This document shows positions 5,741 through 15,146 of a stretch of 18,033 nucleotides of DNA, piece after piece; position 1 is the first letter of the stretch, and every line of letters begins with the position of its first letter. The notes beneath the pieces were generated by a model. The model had not been told where the DNA came from and made no database searches. It saw nothing but the letters and a program-made list of their open reading frames with translations. Both the position numbers and the translations under genes were made by a program. Source of the stretch: an uncultured Erysipelotrichaceae bacterium (GTDB taxonomy: Bacteria; Bacillota_I; Bacilli_A; Erysipelotrichales; Erysipelotrichaceae); the NCBI GenBank assembly GCA_946621045.1, contig CAMOOA010000011.1, forward strand, positions 1 through 18,033, read 5' to 3'.

Positions 5741-6382
5741 ATGGTAAAAGATTATTTTTCATTTGAGACGATCCGTGACAAAAACGGAGAAGTCGTCTGT
5801 TATCATGTGACGGCAATCGGTACGATTGACAGGGACGGAGAGACGCGGATCCGCAGCGATCTCGGCGATTCCGGCAATAAAAAAATGGCGTTCGGCAAAC
5901 TGACTGTACGCGGCAGAGATCATATGATCGGCCTGCTTCTGCGGGAAACCGGAAGCCGTGTGTACTGGCGTTCAACGGATGATCAGGGACCCTATGCCAT
6001 CATCAGTTTTGCGGCAAGGGAAAAGCATGCGGAAGAAATCTACAATCTCAATGAGGGAGACCGCGTTCTGATCGAAGGAAGGGCATATATCCGTCAGAAC
6101 GGCACCGGTCATGAAGACCGGCTTCCCGAGCTCAGCATCACCGTGTCCAGTTCGTTTCTGCTGGGACGCCGGCGGCGCCCGCAGACACTGACGAGTTCGA
6201 TCATTCCGCAGAAGATCCGCTCCTACAGCACGGAGCCGGAGGAGACGGAACCGGAACCGGTCAGCGCACTGCCATCCTTTGCGCCGATGACGGACACGGA
6301 TGACGATGATGCGCCGATGATGTCGCTGGAGCCGATGGATCACGGTGTATCCGCGGAGGATGCGGAAGGAGAGATGAAATGA
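5741..6382 (+). CDS. Divergent SSB-like OB-fold protein
   Basis: This 213-residue protein resembles single-stranded DNA-binding proteins. Residues 78-145 match the second half of an SSB OB-fold, with YAIISFAAREKHAEEI, NLNEGDRVLIEGRAYI and a closing strand ending SSSFLLGRRRRP. Residues about 155-213 are a low-complexity, strongly acidic tail with a DDDD run. Unlike classical SSB, the tail ends EDAEGEMK and lacks the DDDIPF-type tip that recruits repair proteins. Residues 30-75 do not match textbook SSB well. Single-strand nucleic acid binding is inferred, and RNA is as plausible as DNA given the neighbour. AGGAG is at 5732-5736. Its stop overlaps the malQ start, so the two are translationally coupled. 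Confidence 0.55.
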   Translation: MVKDYFSFETIRDKNGEVVCYHVTAIGTIDRDGETRIRSDLGDSGNKKMAFGKLTVRGRDHMIGLLLRETGSRVYWRSTDDQGPYAIISFAAREKHAEEIYNLNEGDRVLIEGRAYIRQNGTGHEDRLPELSITVSSSFLLGRRRRPQTLTSSIIPQKIRSYSTEPEETEPEPVSALPSFAPMTDTDDDDAPMMSLEPMDHGVSAEDAEGEMK

Positions 6383-7866
6383 GACGTGCAGGAATACTCA
6401 TGCCGGTGTTTTCACTGGCGTCGCCGTTTGGAATCGGAACGTTTTCCAGAGAGGCATATGACTTTGTGGATTTTCTGAAGGAAGCAGGGCAGTCCTGCTG
6501 GCAGATTCTGCCGATCGGTCCGACCGGATTCGGAGATTCGCCGTATCAGTCCGCATCCACGTTTGCCGGGAATCCGTATTTTATCGACCCGGTTACGCTG
6601 AAGGAAAACGGCCTGCTTTCCGAAGAGGAACTCTGGTCCTATGACTTTGGAAATGATCCTGAACAGGTTGACTACAGCAGAATGTACAATTTCCGGTATC
6701 TGCTTTTAAAACATGCATTTGACCGTTTTTCGGAACAGGGCGGTCTGGAGAACAGCGATTACGTTTCCTTTAAGAAAAAAGAAGCGGACTGGCTGGAAGA
6801 CTATGCGCTGTTCATGGCGCTCAAGCGCAGACATGACGGAAAGAGCTGGCTTGAATGGCCGAAGGAACTGCGTGAGCGGCAGAAAGCCGCAATGACGGAG
6901 GCGCGCCGGGAGCTTGACGAACTGATCGAGTTTAACTGCTTCCAGCAGTATGAATTCTTCAGGCAGTGGGATAAACTGCATGCATATGCAAAAAAACAGG
7001 GCATTGAGATTATCGGCGATGTCCCGTTCTTCGTGTCGCTGGACAGCTGTGATGTATGGAGCTGTCCGGAAGCCTTTGAAATGAGCGCGGCGAATACGCC
7101 ACGTGCAGTGGCGGGCACCGCAGACGGACAGATCTGGGGAAATCCGGTATACGACTGGAAGACCATGAAAAAAGACCGGTATGCATGGTGGATCCGAAGG
7201 ATGAAGCATGCACTGCGTTTCTATGATGTTCTGCGGATTGATCACTTCCACGGCTTCCTGTCCTGCTTTGCCATCCCGTACGGAGAAACCGATGCCGCAA
7301 AGGGAAAACTGGAAAAGGGACCCGGAAAGGAATTCTTTGATGAAGTGCGCAGGCAGCTTGGCGATATCCGCATGATTGCGGAAGACCTCGGTTCCGTCAC
7401 GGAAGAAAATCAGAAACTGCTTGCGGATACCGGAATTCCGGGCATGAAGATCCTGCAGTATGCCTTCACCAGCTGGGACAGCATTTATATGCCGCATAAG
7501 ATTGAAAAGCGTTCCGTCGTTTATACCGGAAACCATGACAACCCGACCACGGTGTGCTGGGCAATGGGACTCAATGAGGGGGAGATGCGGTTTACGCGTT
7601 CCTATATCCGTTCCTGGAATACCGATTACAACGGCTTTACCTGGGATATGATCCGGGAGGCATATCACACGCCCGCCGATCTCTGCATCATTCCGATCGG
7701 GGATTATCTCTGCATGAAAGAGAACGGCCGCATCAATACGCCGGGCACTGCCCAGGGAAACTGGAAGTGGCGTCTGCGTCCGAATTTCCTTTCCTCCGAT
7801 CTTGCCCGGGATATCCGCGGACTGGCGGAAGTGTACTCCCGTATTCCGCCGAAGAAGGAAGCCTGA
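6379..7866 (+). CDS. malQ: 4-alpha-glucanotransferase (amylomaltase, GH77)
   Basis: This 495-residue protein is a full-length bacterial amylomaltase. It transfers segments of alpha-1,4-glucan between chains and releases glucose during maltodextrin or glycogen metabolism in the cytoplasm. Visible GH77 motifs are FGDSPYQSASTFAGNPYFID near the N-terminus, VLRIDHFHGF with the nucleophile at Asp288, IAEDLG with the acid/base at Glu335, and GNHDNPTT with Asp387 as stabiliser. The start is fixed by an ATGA overlap with the preceding gene. No other maltodextrin gene is nearby. Confidence 0.97.
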   Translation: MRRAGILMPVFSLASPFGIGTFSREAYDFVDFLKEAGQSCWQILPIGPTGFGDSPYQSASTFAGNPYFIDPVTLKENGLLSEEELWSYDFGNDPEQVDYSRMYNFRYLLLKHAFDRFSEQGGLENSDYVSFKKKEADWLEDYALFMALKRRHDGKSWLEWPKELRERQKAAMTEARRELDELIEFNCFQQYEFFRQWDKLHAYAKKQGIEIIGDVPFFVSLDSCDVWSCPEAFEMSAANTPRAVAGTADGQIWGNPVYDWKTMKKDRYAWWIRRMKHALRFYDVLRIDHFHGFLSCFAIPYGETDAAKGKLEKGPGKEFFDEVRRQLGDIRMIAEDLGSVTEENQKLLADTGIPGMKILQYAFTSWDSIYMPHKIEKRSVVYTGNHDNPTTVCWAMGLNEGEMRFTRSYIRSWNTDYNGFTWDMIREAYHTPADLCIIPIGDYLCMKENGRINTPGTAQGNWKWRLRPNFLSSDLARDIRGLAEVYSRIPPKKEA

Positions 7867-7869
7867 GTT

Positions 7870-8511
7870 ATGGCAAAGCATATGATCCGCTTCCGCTGTG
7901 AACAGTGCGGAAAATATCATGATGCGGCAGTCTATGACGGCGTCGATGTTTCAAAGGAACCGCAGTTCCGTGCAAAAGTCATGGACGCGTCGATCTTCGA
8001 TTTTGTCTGTCCGGACTGCGGAGCGGTAAGCGGCATCCTTTATCCGTTTCTCTATCATGATCCGGTGAACCGATTCATGATCCAGCTGGTGGACAGTACG
8101 GTTAAGGAAGATCCGTTTACCGGAATCTTTGATGAAGAGGAAGCGTCCGAGCAGGCGGTGCGGGATGTCGTGGAAGATATGAAGGCACGGTATTCGTTCC
8201 GGACAGTGCATACGCCGAACGAACTGATGGAAAAGATCGCAATCTTTGAAGCCGGCTATGACGACCGCGTCATTGAACTGATGAAACTGGGCATCATTGC
8301 GGCAGATTCTGCCGGAACGATTCTCCATCTGTATTTTGCGCCGACAGCTTCGGGACCTGTTCTGCTTGCGGAGGAAGAGGCCGGATTTACCCGTTCATTT
8401 CCGCTTGATAAAACCGTATATGAAACCATCCAGGCCGCATCGCAGTTTGACTCTTCCGAAACCAGGATCGATGAGACCTGGGCCCGGAATTGTATGAAAC
8501 AGGGTTCGTGA
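7870..8511 (+). CDS. CpXC-domain zinc-ribbon protein
   Basis: This 213-residue protein starts with a CpXC domain: Cys10-x2-Cys13 (CEQCG) and Cys47-x2-Cys50 (CPDCG), then LYPFLYHDP, typical of the family. The two pairs probably bind one zinc. The C-terminal half has no motif I recognise. CpXC proteins have no firmly assigned biochemical role. The gene starts 3 bases after the malQ stop with AAGGAAG just upstream, so it is in the same transcript. No terminator is visible after it. Confidence 0.8.
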   Translation: MAKHMIRFRCEQCGKYHDAAVYDGVDVSKEPQFRAKVMDASIFDFVCPDCGAVSGILYPFLYHDPVNRFMIQLVDSTVKEDPFTGIFDEEEASEQAVRDVVEDMKARYSFRTVHTPNELMEKIAIFEAGYDDRVIELMKLGIIAADSAGTILHLYFAPTASGPVLLAEEEAGFTRSFPLDKTVYETIQAASQFDSSETRIDETWARNCMKQGS

Positions 8512-8592
8512 CATTATTCCCGTAATCTTCCCGTTCTGTTCAGATGATATTCACATAACGCCGATAGGATGATCATGTCAGGAGGTACTTGT

Positions 8593-10308
8593 ATGAAAAC
8601 AAAACTGACAGATCGGCTGATCGGCATTTTCTTTGCGGCAGCCCTTATGTTTACAGGAACAGAATCACTTGTCATGACGGTGAGTGCGGAAGGACCGCAG
8701 GAACCGCCGCAGGGCGAACCCGGACAGAAGCCGGACGGTGCGCCCGGAGAACGGCCCGACGGAGCACCCGGTGAACCGCCGGAAGGCGGCATGCCAGGCG
8801 GAGGCATGCCCGGCGGAAACCAGTCCGCGGTTACGGAATGGCAGAGTGTGACGGAATACAGTGAAGATACGGAGACAACCGGTGAAACCTATGATTCGAC
8901 CGGAACGGATGAGAACGCCGTTCTTGTTTCAGGAGGGACAGCGGTCCTCAATGAACCGGTGATCACCCGCACGAGCGAAGAGAGCCAGGGCGGCGACAAT
9001 GCGAGTTTCTACGGCGTCGGTGCAGCTGTGCTTGCGGAAGGCGGAACCGCAGTGATCAACGGCGGAACCATCACAACAGATGCCGACGGAGCTGCCGGTG
9101 TGTTTGCGTACAGTGACGGCACAGCATATGTATCGGATACCGTTATCCGTACAGCCGGCAATACCGCAGGCGGAATCCATGCGGCAGGCGGCGGAACGCT
9201 GTATGCATGGAATCTCGATGTGGAAACACAGGGAGAAAGCTCGGCAGCGATCCGCAGCGACCGCGGCGGCGGAACCATGGTTGTGGACGGCGGAAGTTAC
9301 GTGACCAGCGGGGAGGGCTCTCCGGCAGTTTATGTGACCGCGGATATTTCCGTAAAGGATGCGGAGCTTACCGCAAACGGCTCGGAAGGTATATGCATTG
9401 AAGGACGCAATACACTCCGGCTGTTCAATTCGAACCTCACATCAGACATGAAGGATCTTGATCAGAACGATCATACCTGGTCCGTCATTCTCTATCAGTC
9501 GATGTCGGGTGACTCGGAAGAAGGAAATTCCGCCTTCTACATGATCGACGGGTCGCTTACTTCAAAAAACGGCGGACTGTTCTATTCCACCAATACGGAA
9601 TCGGAATTCTATCTTGAAAATGTCACAATCACGGCGGCAGACGACTGTGAATACTTCCTGCGTGTAAGCGGAAACGCCAATCAAAGAGGCTGGGGTACAA
9701 CAGGACAGAACGGTGCGGATACGGATTTCACTGCGGTGAATCAGATCATGAACGGAGATGTGATCTGGGACTCCATCTCCAATCTTGACTTCTATATGGC
9801 GGAAGGATCCGTGCTCACCGGTGCGGTTGTAAATGATGAAAGCTATGCGGGAGAAGGCGGAGACGGATATGCGAGCATCTATATTGATTCCTCATCCAGA
9901 TGGGTCGTAACCGGCGATTCCCGCATTACAAATCTGTACTGTGAGGGCACGGTCGTTGATGAAGCGGGCAATACCGTCACGATTGCCGACACCGACGGCA
10001 CTGTCTATGTACAGGGAGATAGCGCATATACGATCACTGTCGATTCCTACAGCGAAGAAGCGGATCTTTCCGGCATGACGGCTTCTGTATCCTGGGAGGA
10101 TTATCAGGCGGAGCCGGCAGCTGAGCTGACTGTTGTCGAAGCGGAAGCTTCCGCAGAGACTGCGGAACCGGCGAAAACGGAAACGAAGGAACAAGAAACT
10201 GCATCGGCGGAGACGGAACAGGGCTCGGTGAACGCTGTTGCGCTGATCGCGGCTGCGATTGCAATTCTTCTGCTTGCCGGATTTGTATTCCGTGTGCTGC
10301 ATAAATAG
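8593..10308 (+). CDS. Secreted, membrane-anchored repeat protein (probable beta-helix)
   Basis: This 571-residue extracellular protein has a signal peptide at residues 1-32 (KTK, hydrophobic core, VSA cleavage). A Gly/Pro-rich, collagen-like low-complexity segment follows (about 33-80, PDGAPGE repeats and GGMPGG). Residues about 95-490 are repeated short strands with GGT, INGGTI and VDGG turns, as in right-handed parallel beta-helix surface or pectate-lyase-like proteins. A Glu/Thr/Ala-rich stalk (about 500-545) leads to a C-terminal membrane helix and RVLHK. There is no LPXTG-like motif, so it is held by the membrane helix. ATG 8593 is chosen because AGGAGG lies 7 bases upstream and it gives a clean signal peptide, whereas ATG 8569 has no such site. 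Ligand or substrate is unknown, with adhesion or glycan binding plausible. Confidence 0.75.
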   Translation: MKTKLTDRLIGIFFAAALMFTGTESLVMTVSAEGPQEPPQGEPGQKPDGAPGERPDGAPGEPPEGGMPGGGMPGGNQSAVTEWQSVTEYSEDTETTGETYDSTGTDENAVLVSGGTAVLNEPVITRTSEESQGGDNASFYGVGAAVLAEGGTAVINGGTITTDADGAAGVFAYSDGTAYVSDTVIRTAGNTAGGIHAAGGGTLYAWNLDVETQGESSAAIRSDRGGGTMVVDGGSYVTSGEGSPAVYVTADISVKDAELTANGSEGICIEGRNTLRLFNSNLTSDMKDLDQNDHTWSVILYQSMSGDSEEGNSAFYMIDGSLTSKNGGLFYSTNTESEFYLENVTITAADDCEYFLRVSGNANQRGWGTTGQNGADTDFTAVNQIMNGDVIWDSISNLDFYMAEGSVLTGAVVNDESYAGEGGDGYASIYIDSSSRWVVTGDSRITNLYCEGTVVDEAGNTVTIADTDGTVYVQGDSAYTITVDSYSEEADLSGMTASVSWEDYQAEPAAELTVVEAEASAETAEPAKTETKEQETASAETEQGSVNAVALIAAAIAILLLAGFVFRVLHK

Positions 10309-10368
10309 CCCATTTATGAAAATAGTTGCATTCTATGAAAATTGTACGCAAAAGAAAAATGAAAACGT

Positions 10369-10398
10369 TTGCATTCATCTGCATGCATGCGATATCAT
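10369..10398 (+). promoter_or_regulatory. Promoter of the trp operon
   Basis: TTGCAT (10369-10374) and TATCAT (10393-10398) are separated by 18 bases. The predicted start is near 10405, about 30 bases before the T-box stem I. The preceding stretch after the beta-helix gene is A/T-rich and holds repeated ATGAAAAT (10317-10324, 10335-10342), with no clear terminator. Confidence 0.6.
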
Positions 10399-10432
10399 CT
10401 GAGTATACAAAACCGGTGAGGTGAAGATAACG

Positions 10433-10677
10433 GCAGATATGATCTCCAAGAGAGTCCGGGCAGGTGCGAGCCGGGCAGAAGTACAGTCTGTCAAATGGAT
10501 CACTGAGGGCAGAGTCAAAGGGCAGCCGAGTATTCTCTGACGCAGACGGCAGCGTTACAGGCCGGCGGATATGATGGTATCCGGACTGAGTGCGCAGCAC
10601 AGCTGCGAAAAAGGGTGGCACCGCGATATAAGATATCGTCCCTGATGGAATTCCGTATTCCGTCAGGGATTTTCTTT
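10433..10677 (+). ncRNA. T-box riboswitch leader (tRNA-Trp sensing)
   Basis: The hallmark T-box sequence AGGGTGGCACCGCG is at 10612-10625. Stem I carries AGAGAGT and GGTG motifs (10450-10466) and a likely specifier TGG at 10496-10498 followed by A, reading UGG for tryptophan. Stem III is CGCAGC/GCTGCG (10593-10607). The antiterminator can form from AGGG and GATAT with ATATC and CCCT. Uncharged tRNA-Trp would stabilise it and allow readthrough into trpC. The 5' boundary is approximate. The specifier assignment rests on position and on the genes controlled. Confidence 0.92.
10639..10677 (+). terminator. Regulated terminator of the T-box
   Basis: TCCCTGATGGAAT (10639-10651) pairs with ATTCCGTCAGGGA (10657-10669) over 13 bp with one G-U pair and a 5-base loop. 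TTTTCTTT follows. Its 5' arm shares CCCT with the antiterminator, so the two folds are mutually exclusive. Confidence 0.93.
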
Positions 10678-10697
10678 ATACAGGAGGAATGTGTCGG

Positions 10698-11486
10698 ATG
10701 GACATACTCGAACAGCTGGCATCGCATGCCAGAGAACGTTGTGCGCAGAAGAAGCGGATTATACCGCCGGATGAGATGAAACGGCTTGCGGAAAACTGCA
10801 GGACCGAAAACAAGATCACGTTTGCGGAGGCACTCTCCGGACCGAAGATGAGCTTCATCTGTGAATGCAAGAAGGCTTCTCCTTCAAAAGGACTGATCGA
10901 TCCGGAGTTTCCGTATCTTCGCATCGCAGCGGAATATGAAGCTGCAGGGGCGGACGCCATCTCCTGTCTGACCGAACCGAAGTGGTTTCTGGGAAGGGAC
11001 GAATATCTGAAGGAGATTTCCAATGCGGTTCATATCCCCGTACTGCGCAAGGATTTTACGGTCGATCCGTACATGATCCATGAGGCAAAGGTCCTGGGCG
11101 CTTCGGCAGTGCTTCTGATCTGCGCCATTCTGTCGGAGGAGGAACTGAAGGATGATATTCAGCTGGCGGAATCGCTTGGCATGGACGCTCTGGTGGAGAC
11201 CCACGATGAAACGGAGATCGAAACGGCAGTTCGTGCAGGCGCAGCGATCCTCGGGGTAAACAACCGGAATCTCAGAGACTTTACGGTTGACATACACAAC
11301 AGCATCCGTCTGCGCAGCCTTGTGCCGGATCACATCCGGATGGTTGCGGAGAGCGGCATTCAGACACGCAGCGACATCATCACACTGGAACAGGCAGGCA
11401 TCAGCGGAGTTCTCATCGGAGAGGCTCTCATGAAAGCAACGGATAAGCGAATACTGCTCAAAGAGCTGAAAGGAGAACCGTTATGA
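10698..11486 (+). CDS. trpC: Indole-3-glycerol-phosphate synthase
   Basis: This (beta/alpha)8 enzyme converts CdRP to indole-3-glycerol phosphate. Motifs seen are [13 protein letters not shown] (Glu56, Lys58), VLRKDF (Lys118 as catalytic acid), ALVETHDE (Glu167), LGVNNRNL and VAESGI, ending with [14 protein letters not shown] 10698 gives 262 residues and has AGGAGG (10682-10687) 10 bases upstream. The in-frame ATG at 10689 begins two bases after that site, too close to be used. It is the first gene after the T-box, where trpE normally sits. The stop overlaps the trpD ATG. Confidence 0.97.
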   Translation: MDILEQLASHARERCAQKKRIIPPDEMKRLAENCRTENKITFAEALSGPKMSFICECKKASPSKGLIDPEFPYLRIAAEYEAAGADAISCLTEPKWFLGRDEYLKEISNAVHIPVLRKDFTVDPYMIHEAKVLGASAVLLICAILSEEELKDDIQLAESLGMDALVETHDETEIETAVRAGAAILGVNNRNLRDFTVDIHNSIRLRSLVPDHIRMVAESGIQTRSDIITLEQAGISGVLIGEALMKATDKRILLKELKGEPL

Positions 11487-12508
11487 TCCGCGAAGCAATT
11501 GAAAAGATTTCCAACAAGGGAGACCTCACCTACATGGAGGCATACACCGTAATGAATGAAATCATGTCCGGTGAAACCACACCGACCCAGAATGCCGCAT
11601 TTCTGGCATCGCTGTCCACCAAGAGCACGAAAGCCGAAACGATCGATGAGATTTCCGGCTGCGCCGCCGCAATGCGCGAACACGCAACACCGGTGCCGCA
11701 TGAAGGAATGGAAGTCATGGAAATCGTCGGCACAGGAGGCGACGGGGCGCATTCGTTCAATATTTCCACGACCGCCGCATTTGTGATTGCCGCATCCGGA
11801 ATCAGAGTGGCCAAGCACGGCAACCGTGCAGCTTCTTCCCTGAGCGGAACTGCCGACTGTCAGGAAGCGCTCGGCGCCAATATCAATCAGGACCCCGAAC
11901 AGGCATTACAGCTGCTCGAGCGTGTCGGCATGTGCTTCTTCTTTGCCCAGAAATATCACAGTGCGATGAAGTATGTCGGAGCGATCCGGCGGGAACTCGG
12001 GTTCCGTACCGTGTTCAATATTCTCGGTCCGCTGACAAATCCTGCAAAGCCGGAATACTTCGTGCTCGGGGTATACGATGAATACCTTGTTGAACCGCTC
12101 GCAAAGGTTCTCGACAAGCTTGGCGTAAAGCGCGCATTTGTCGTTTACGGCCAAGAAAAACTGGATGAGATATCCGCGGTCGGACCGACGACCGTATGTG
12201 AGCTGAAAGACGGTTATTACCGCACGACCGTGGTGCGTCCGGAAGACTTCGGACTGAAGCCCGGCTCAAAAGAAGAGCTCGTCGGCGGAACACCGCAGGA
12301 AAATGCGGAGATCACAAGAGGCATCCTGAACGGTACGATCCGTGATACAAAGCGGAACGCGGTTGTCCTGAACGCCGGGGCGGGTATCTTTATCGGCGGA
12401 AAAGCAGAATCCTGCGAAGCAGGTGTAAGGATGGCAGAGGAACTGATCGATTCCGGTGCGGCATACCGGAAGATGGAAGCGTATATTGCGGAGAGCGCTG
12501 CGTTATGA
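11483..12508 (+). CDS. trpD: Anthranilate phosphoribosyltransferase
   Basis: This 341-residue enzyme joins anthranilate and PRPP to give phosphoribosylanthranilate. Signature motifs are IVGTGGDG (81-88) and FNIST for PRPP binding, KHGNRAASS (111-119), [11 protein letters not shown] and NILGPLTNP. There is no fused glutamine amidotransferase (TrpG) domain. The start is set by an ATGA overlap with trpC. Confidence 0.97.
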   Translation: MIREAIEKISNKGDLTYMEAYTVMNEIMSGETTPTQNAAFLASLSTKSTKAETIDEISGCAAAMREHATPVPHEGMEVMEIVGTGGDGAHSFNISTTAAFVIAASGIRVAKHGNRAASSLSGTADCQEALGANINQDPEQALQLLERVGMCFFFAQKYHSAMKYVGAIRRELGFRTVFNILGPLTNPAKPEYFVLGVYDEYLVEPLAKVLDKLGVKRAFVVYGQEKLDEISAVGPTTVCELKDGYYRTTVVRPEDFGLKPGSKEELVGGTPQENAEITRGILNGTIRDTKRNAVVLNAGAGIFIGGKAESCEAGVRMAEELIDSGAAYRKMEAYIAESAAL

Positions 12509-13119
12509 CCGTCGTAAAACTCTGCGGGATACGAAACTGGAAAGATGCCCTTGCGGTGAATGCGTCCGGTGCCGATATGGCAGGGGTCATTCTGTCGCCC
12601 GGGTTCCGCCGTTCGGTGACGATCGGAAGCGCCCGGAGTATCCGTCAGACGCTCCAGGATGAAATACCGCTCTGCGGGGTGTTTGTGAATGCGGAGATCG
12701 GCAGAATTGTTTCCTATACGGAACAGGGACTGATCGACTGGATTCAGCTTCACGGACAGGAAACCAATGACTATATCGATACGGTTCACGCGCACTGTCC
12801 GCTTCAGAAGGTCATCAAGGCGTTTGTGGTCAGGGAGGCATCGGATATCGACCGGGCGAATGCGTCCCATGCGGATCTGGTGCTGCTTGACGGCGGCACC
12901 GGTGAAGGAAAAGGCTTTGACCTGAACCTGCTTGCCGGCATCCGGAGACCGTATCTGCTTGCGGGCGGCCTGAATCCGGACAATGCGGCAGCCGCAGTGC
13001 GGAGCCTTCATCCGTACGGGGTGGATACCAGTTCGGAAATTGAAACGGAAGGCAGGAAAGATCCGGCAAAAATGGCCGCCTTTGTACAGGCGGTACGGAA
13101 GGAGGACAGCCGAAAATGA
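12505..13119 (+). CDS. trpF: Phosphoribosylanthranilate isomerase
   Basis: This stand-alone 204-residue TrpF isomerises phosphoribosylanthranilate to CdRP. The general base Cys7 lies in KLCGI, and the general acid is probably Asp129 in [13 protein letters not shown]. Phosphate-binding loops LAGGLNPDN and GVDTSSEIE are present, where the more usual sequence is SSG(V/I)E. The start overlaps the trpD stop by ATGA. The 3' end GGAGGACAGCCGAAA also carries the trpB ribosome binding site. Confidence 0.95.
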   Translation: MTVVKLCGIRNWKDALAVNASGADMAGVILSPGFRRSVTIGSARSIRQTLQDEIPLCGVFVNAEIGRIVSYTEQGLIDWIQLHGQETNDYIDTVHAHCPLQKVIKAFVVREASDIDRANASHADLVLLDGGTGEGKGFDLNLLAGIRRPYLLAGGLNPDNAAAAVRSLHPYGVDTSSEIETEGRKDPAKMAAFVQAVRKEDSRK

Positions 13120-14303
13120 CAGACAGCGGAAGATTCGGCGTTCACGGCGGACAGTATATTCCGGAAACGCTGATGAATGCGGTAATCGAACTTGAAGAAG
13201 CGTACAATCACTTTAAAAATGATCCGGAATTCAACCGGGAACTGACCGGTCTGTTCAATGACTATGCAGGACGGCCGAGCCGGCTGTATTTTGCGGAGCG
13301 CATGAGTGAAGATCTCGGCGGGGCGAAAATCTATCTCAAACGCGAGGATCTCAATCATACCGGCGCGCATAAGATCAACAATGTGCTTGGACAGGCGCTG
13401 CTCGCAAAGAAGATGGGAAAGACCCGCCTCATCGCAGAGACCGGAGCGGGCCAGCACGGCGTCGCTACAGCTACCGCAGCGGCACTGTTCGGAATGGAGT
13501 GCGTGGTATTCATGGGGGAAGAGGATACCCGTCGCCAGGCGCTGAATGTTTATAAGATGAAACTGCTGGGTGCCGAAGTAATTCCGGTCACGACCGGTAC
13601 GGCAACGCTAAAGGATGCGGTTTCACAGGCTATGCGTGAATGGACGACCCGGATCGCGGATACGCATTACTGTCTCGGTTCGGTCATGGGGCCGCATCCG
13701 TTCCCGACCATCGTGCGTGATTTTCAGGCGGTCATCTCAAAGGAGATCAAAGAGCAGATCATGGAAGCGGAGGGAAAACTGCCGGATGCGGTGATTGCCT
13801 GCGTCGGCGGCGGATCCAATGCGATCGGCTCGTTTTATCACTTCATCAATGATCCGGAAGTGAAGCTGATCGGCTGTGAAGCGGCAGGCCGCGGCATCGA
13901 TACAGTTGAGACTGCCGCAACGATCAATACCGGACGGCTCGGAATTTTTCACGGCATGAAATCCTATTTCTGTCAGGACGCATACGGACAGATCGCACCG
14001 GTCTATTCGATCTCCGCCGGACTGGATTATCCGGGCATCGGTCCGGAACATGCCTATCTTCATGACATCGGCAGGGCACAGTATGTGCCGGTGACCGACG
14101 AGGAGGCGGTAAATGCCTTTGAGTATGTTTCGCGTACGGAAGGCATCATTCCGGCAATCGAATCGGCGCATGCCCTGGCATATGCCATACAGTATGCACC
14201 GAAACTGTCAAAGGATCAGTGTATTGCGGTTACGGTAAGCGGAAGAGGCGACAAGGACTGCGTGAGTGTTGCACGTTACCGCGGAGAGGAGATCAGTGAA
14301 TGA
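13116..14303 (+). CDS. trpB: Tryptophan synthase beta subunit
   Basis: This 395-residue PLP enzyme condenses indole with serine. The PLP lysine is Lys86 in HTGAHKINN, the catalytic Glu108 is in AETGAGQHG, and the phosphate cup is [10 protein letters not shown]. The length and the [13 protein letters not shown] start fit the TrpB1 class that pairs with TrpA. ATGA overlaps with trpF and trpA suggest coupled translation. Confidence 0.98.
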   Translation: MTDSGRFGVHGGQYIPETLMNAVIELEEAYNHFKNDPEFNRELTGLFNDYAGRPSRLYFAERMSEDLGGAKIYLKREDLNHTGAHKINNVLGQALLAKKMGKTRLIAETGAGQHGVATATAAALFGMECVVFMGEEDTRRQALNVYKMKLLGAEVIPVTTGTATLKDAVSQAMREWTTRIADTHYCLGSVMGPHPFPTIVRDFQAVISKEIKEQIMEAEGKLPDAVIACVGGGSNAIGSFYHFINDPEVKLIGCEAAGRGIDTVETAATINTGRLGIFHGMKSYFCQDAYGQIAPVYSISAGLDYPGIGPEHAYLHDIGRAQYVPVTDEEAVNAFEYVSRTEGIIPAIESAHALAYAIQYAPKLSKDQCIAVTVSGRGDKDCVSVARYRGEEISE

Positions 14304-15076
14304 GCCGGATCAGGGAGGCATTTGCCGGAAAGAAGGCATTTATTCCGTTTATCACCTGCGGAGATCCCGATATTGAAGTGACCGCGCAGATCGTACGGAA
14401 AGCTGCAGAGGCAGGGGCAGATCTTATTGAACTGGGAATTCCGTTTTCCGATCCCACAGCCGAGGGTCCGGTCATCATGGAGGCGGATGAGCGTGCGCTG
14501 AAAGGCGGCGTAACAACAGATCAGATCTTCGAGCTTGTAAAACAGCTGCGGAAAACGATCACGGTTCCGCTTGTCTTCATGACCTATGCCAATGTGGTGT
14601 ATTCCTGCGGAAGCGAAACATTCATGGCAAAGGCTGCGGAAGCGGGGATCGACGGGCTGATTCTTCCGGATGTGCCGTATGAGGAAAAGGGAGAGTTCCT
14701 TCCGGTATGCAGGAAATACGGAGTGGAACTGATTTCCATGATCGCGCCGACCTCGGAAGGACGCATCGCAAAAATCGCATCGGAAGCAGAGGGGTTTCTC
14801 TATATCGTCTCATCACTCGGCGTCACCGGGGTGCGCTCCAGCATCACGGCGGATATTGCCGGAATGGTGAAAATCGTCCGGGAAAACACGGACATTCCCT
14901 GTGCGGTCGGCTTCGGCATTTCCACGCCCGAACAGGCAGCCGAAATGGCTTCGCTGAGCGACGGCGCGATTGTCGGTTCGGCAATCGTAAAGCTGATCGC
15001 CCGTTACGGCGCAAACGCGGCAGAGCCGGTCGGTGAATACATCGCCGGAATGGCTGCGGCCGTGCATGACTCCTGA
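14300..15076 (+). CDS. trpA: Tryptophan synthase alpha subunit
   Basis: This 258-residue TIM barrel cleaves indole-3-glycerol phosphate and feeds indole to TrpB. Motifs seen are [44 protein letters not shown] and IVGSAIVK. The catalytic Glu is Glu44. At the position of the second catalytic acid (Asp60 in enteric TrpA, in the sequence ADG) this protein has Glu55 (AEG), a change I believe is common in Firmicutes. It is the last gene of the operon. Confidence 0.97.
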   Translation: MSRIREAFAGKKAFIPFITCGDPDIEVTAQIVRKAAEAGADLIELGIPFSDPTAEGPVIMEADERALKGGVTTDQIFELVKQLRKTITVPLVFMTYANVVYSCGSETFMAKAAEAGIDGLILPDVPYEEKGEFLPVCRKYGVELISMIAPTSEGRIAKIASEAEGFLYIVSSLGVTGVRSSITADIAGMVKIVRENTDIPCAVGFGISTPEQAAEMASLSDGAIVGSAIVKLIARYGANAAEPVGEYIAGMAAAVHDS

Positions 15077-15086
15077 GGCAGTTCTG

Positions 15087-15107
15087 AAACCGGCAATCCC
15101 GGTTTTT
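15087..15107 (+). terminator. Terminator of the trp operon
   Basis: AAACCGG (15087-15093) and CCGGTTT (15099-15105) form a 7-bp stem with a 5-base loop, and the T-run continues to 15107. It lies 10 bases after trpA. Confidence 0.75.
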
Positions 15108-15118
15108 CTGAAGTGGAG

Positions 15119-15124
15119 TATACT
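15119..15124 (+). promoter_or_regulatory. Possible -10 for the membrane protein gene
   Basis: TATACT is a near-consensus -10 following the trp terminator and 22 bases before the next ATG. The -35 region is not convincing. Confidence 0.35.
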
Positions 15125-15146
15125 GAAAACAGGAAGGGTATCAGAA

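Noticed and set aside
6706..7920. 404-codon open frame on the minus strand
   Set aside because: It lies opposite malQ, whose motifs are complete. The translation has no recognisable domain and no ribosome binding site. It is a codon-bias shadow.
10034..10621. 195-codon minus-strand frame across the T-box
   Set aside because: It crosses the end of the beta-helix gene and the T-box leader, whose structure is clear, and has no coding signs.
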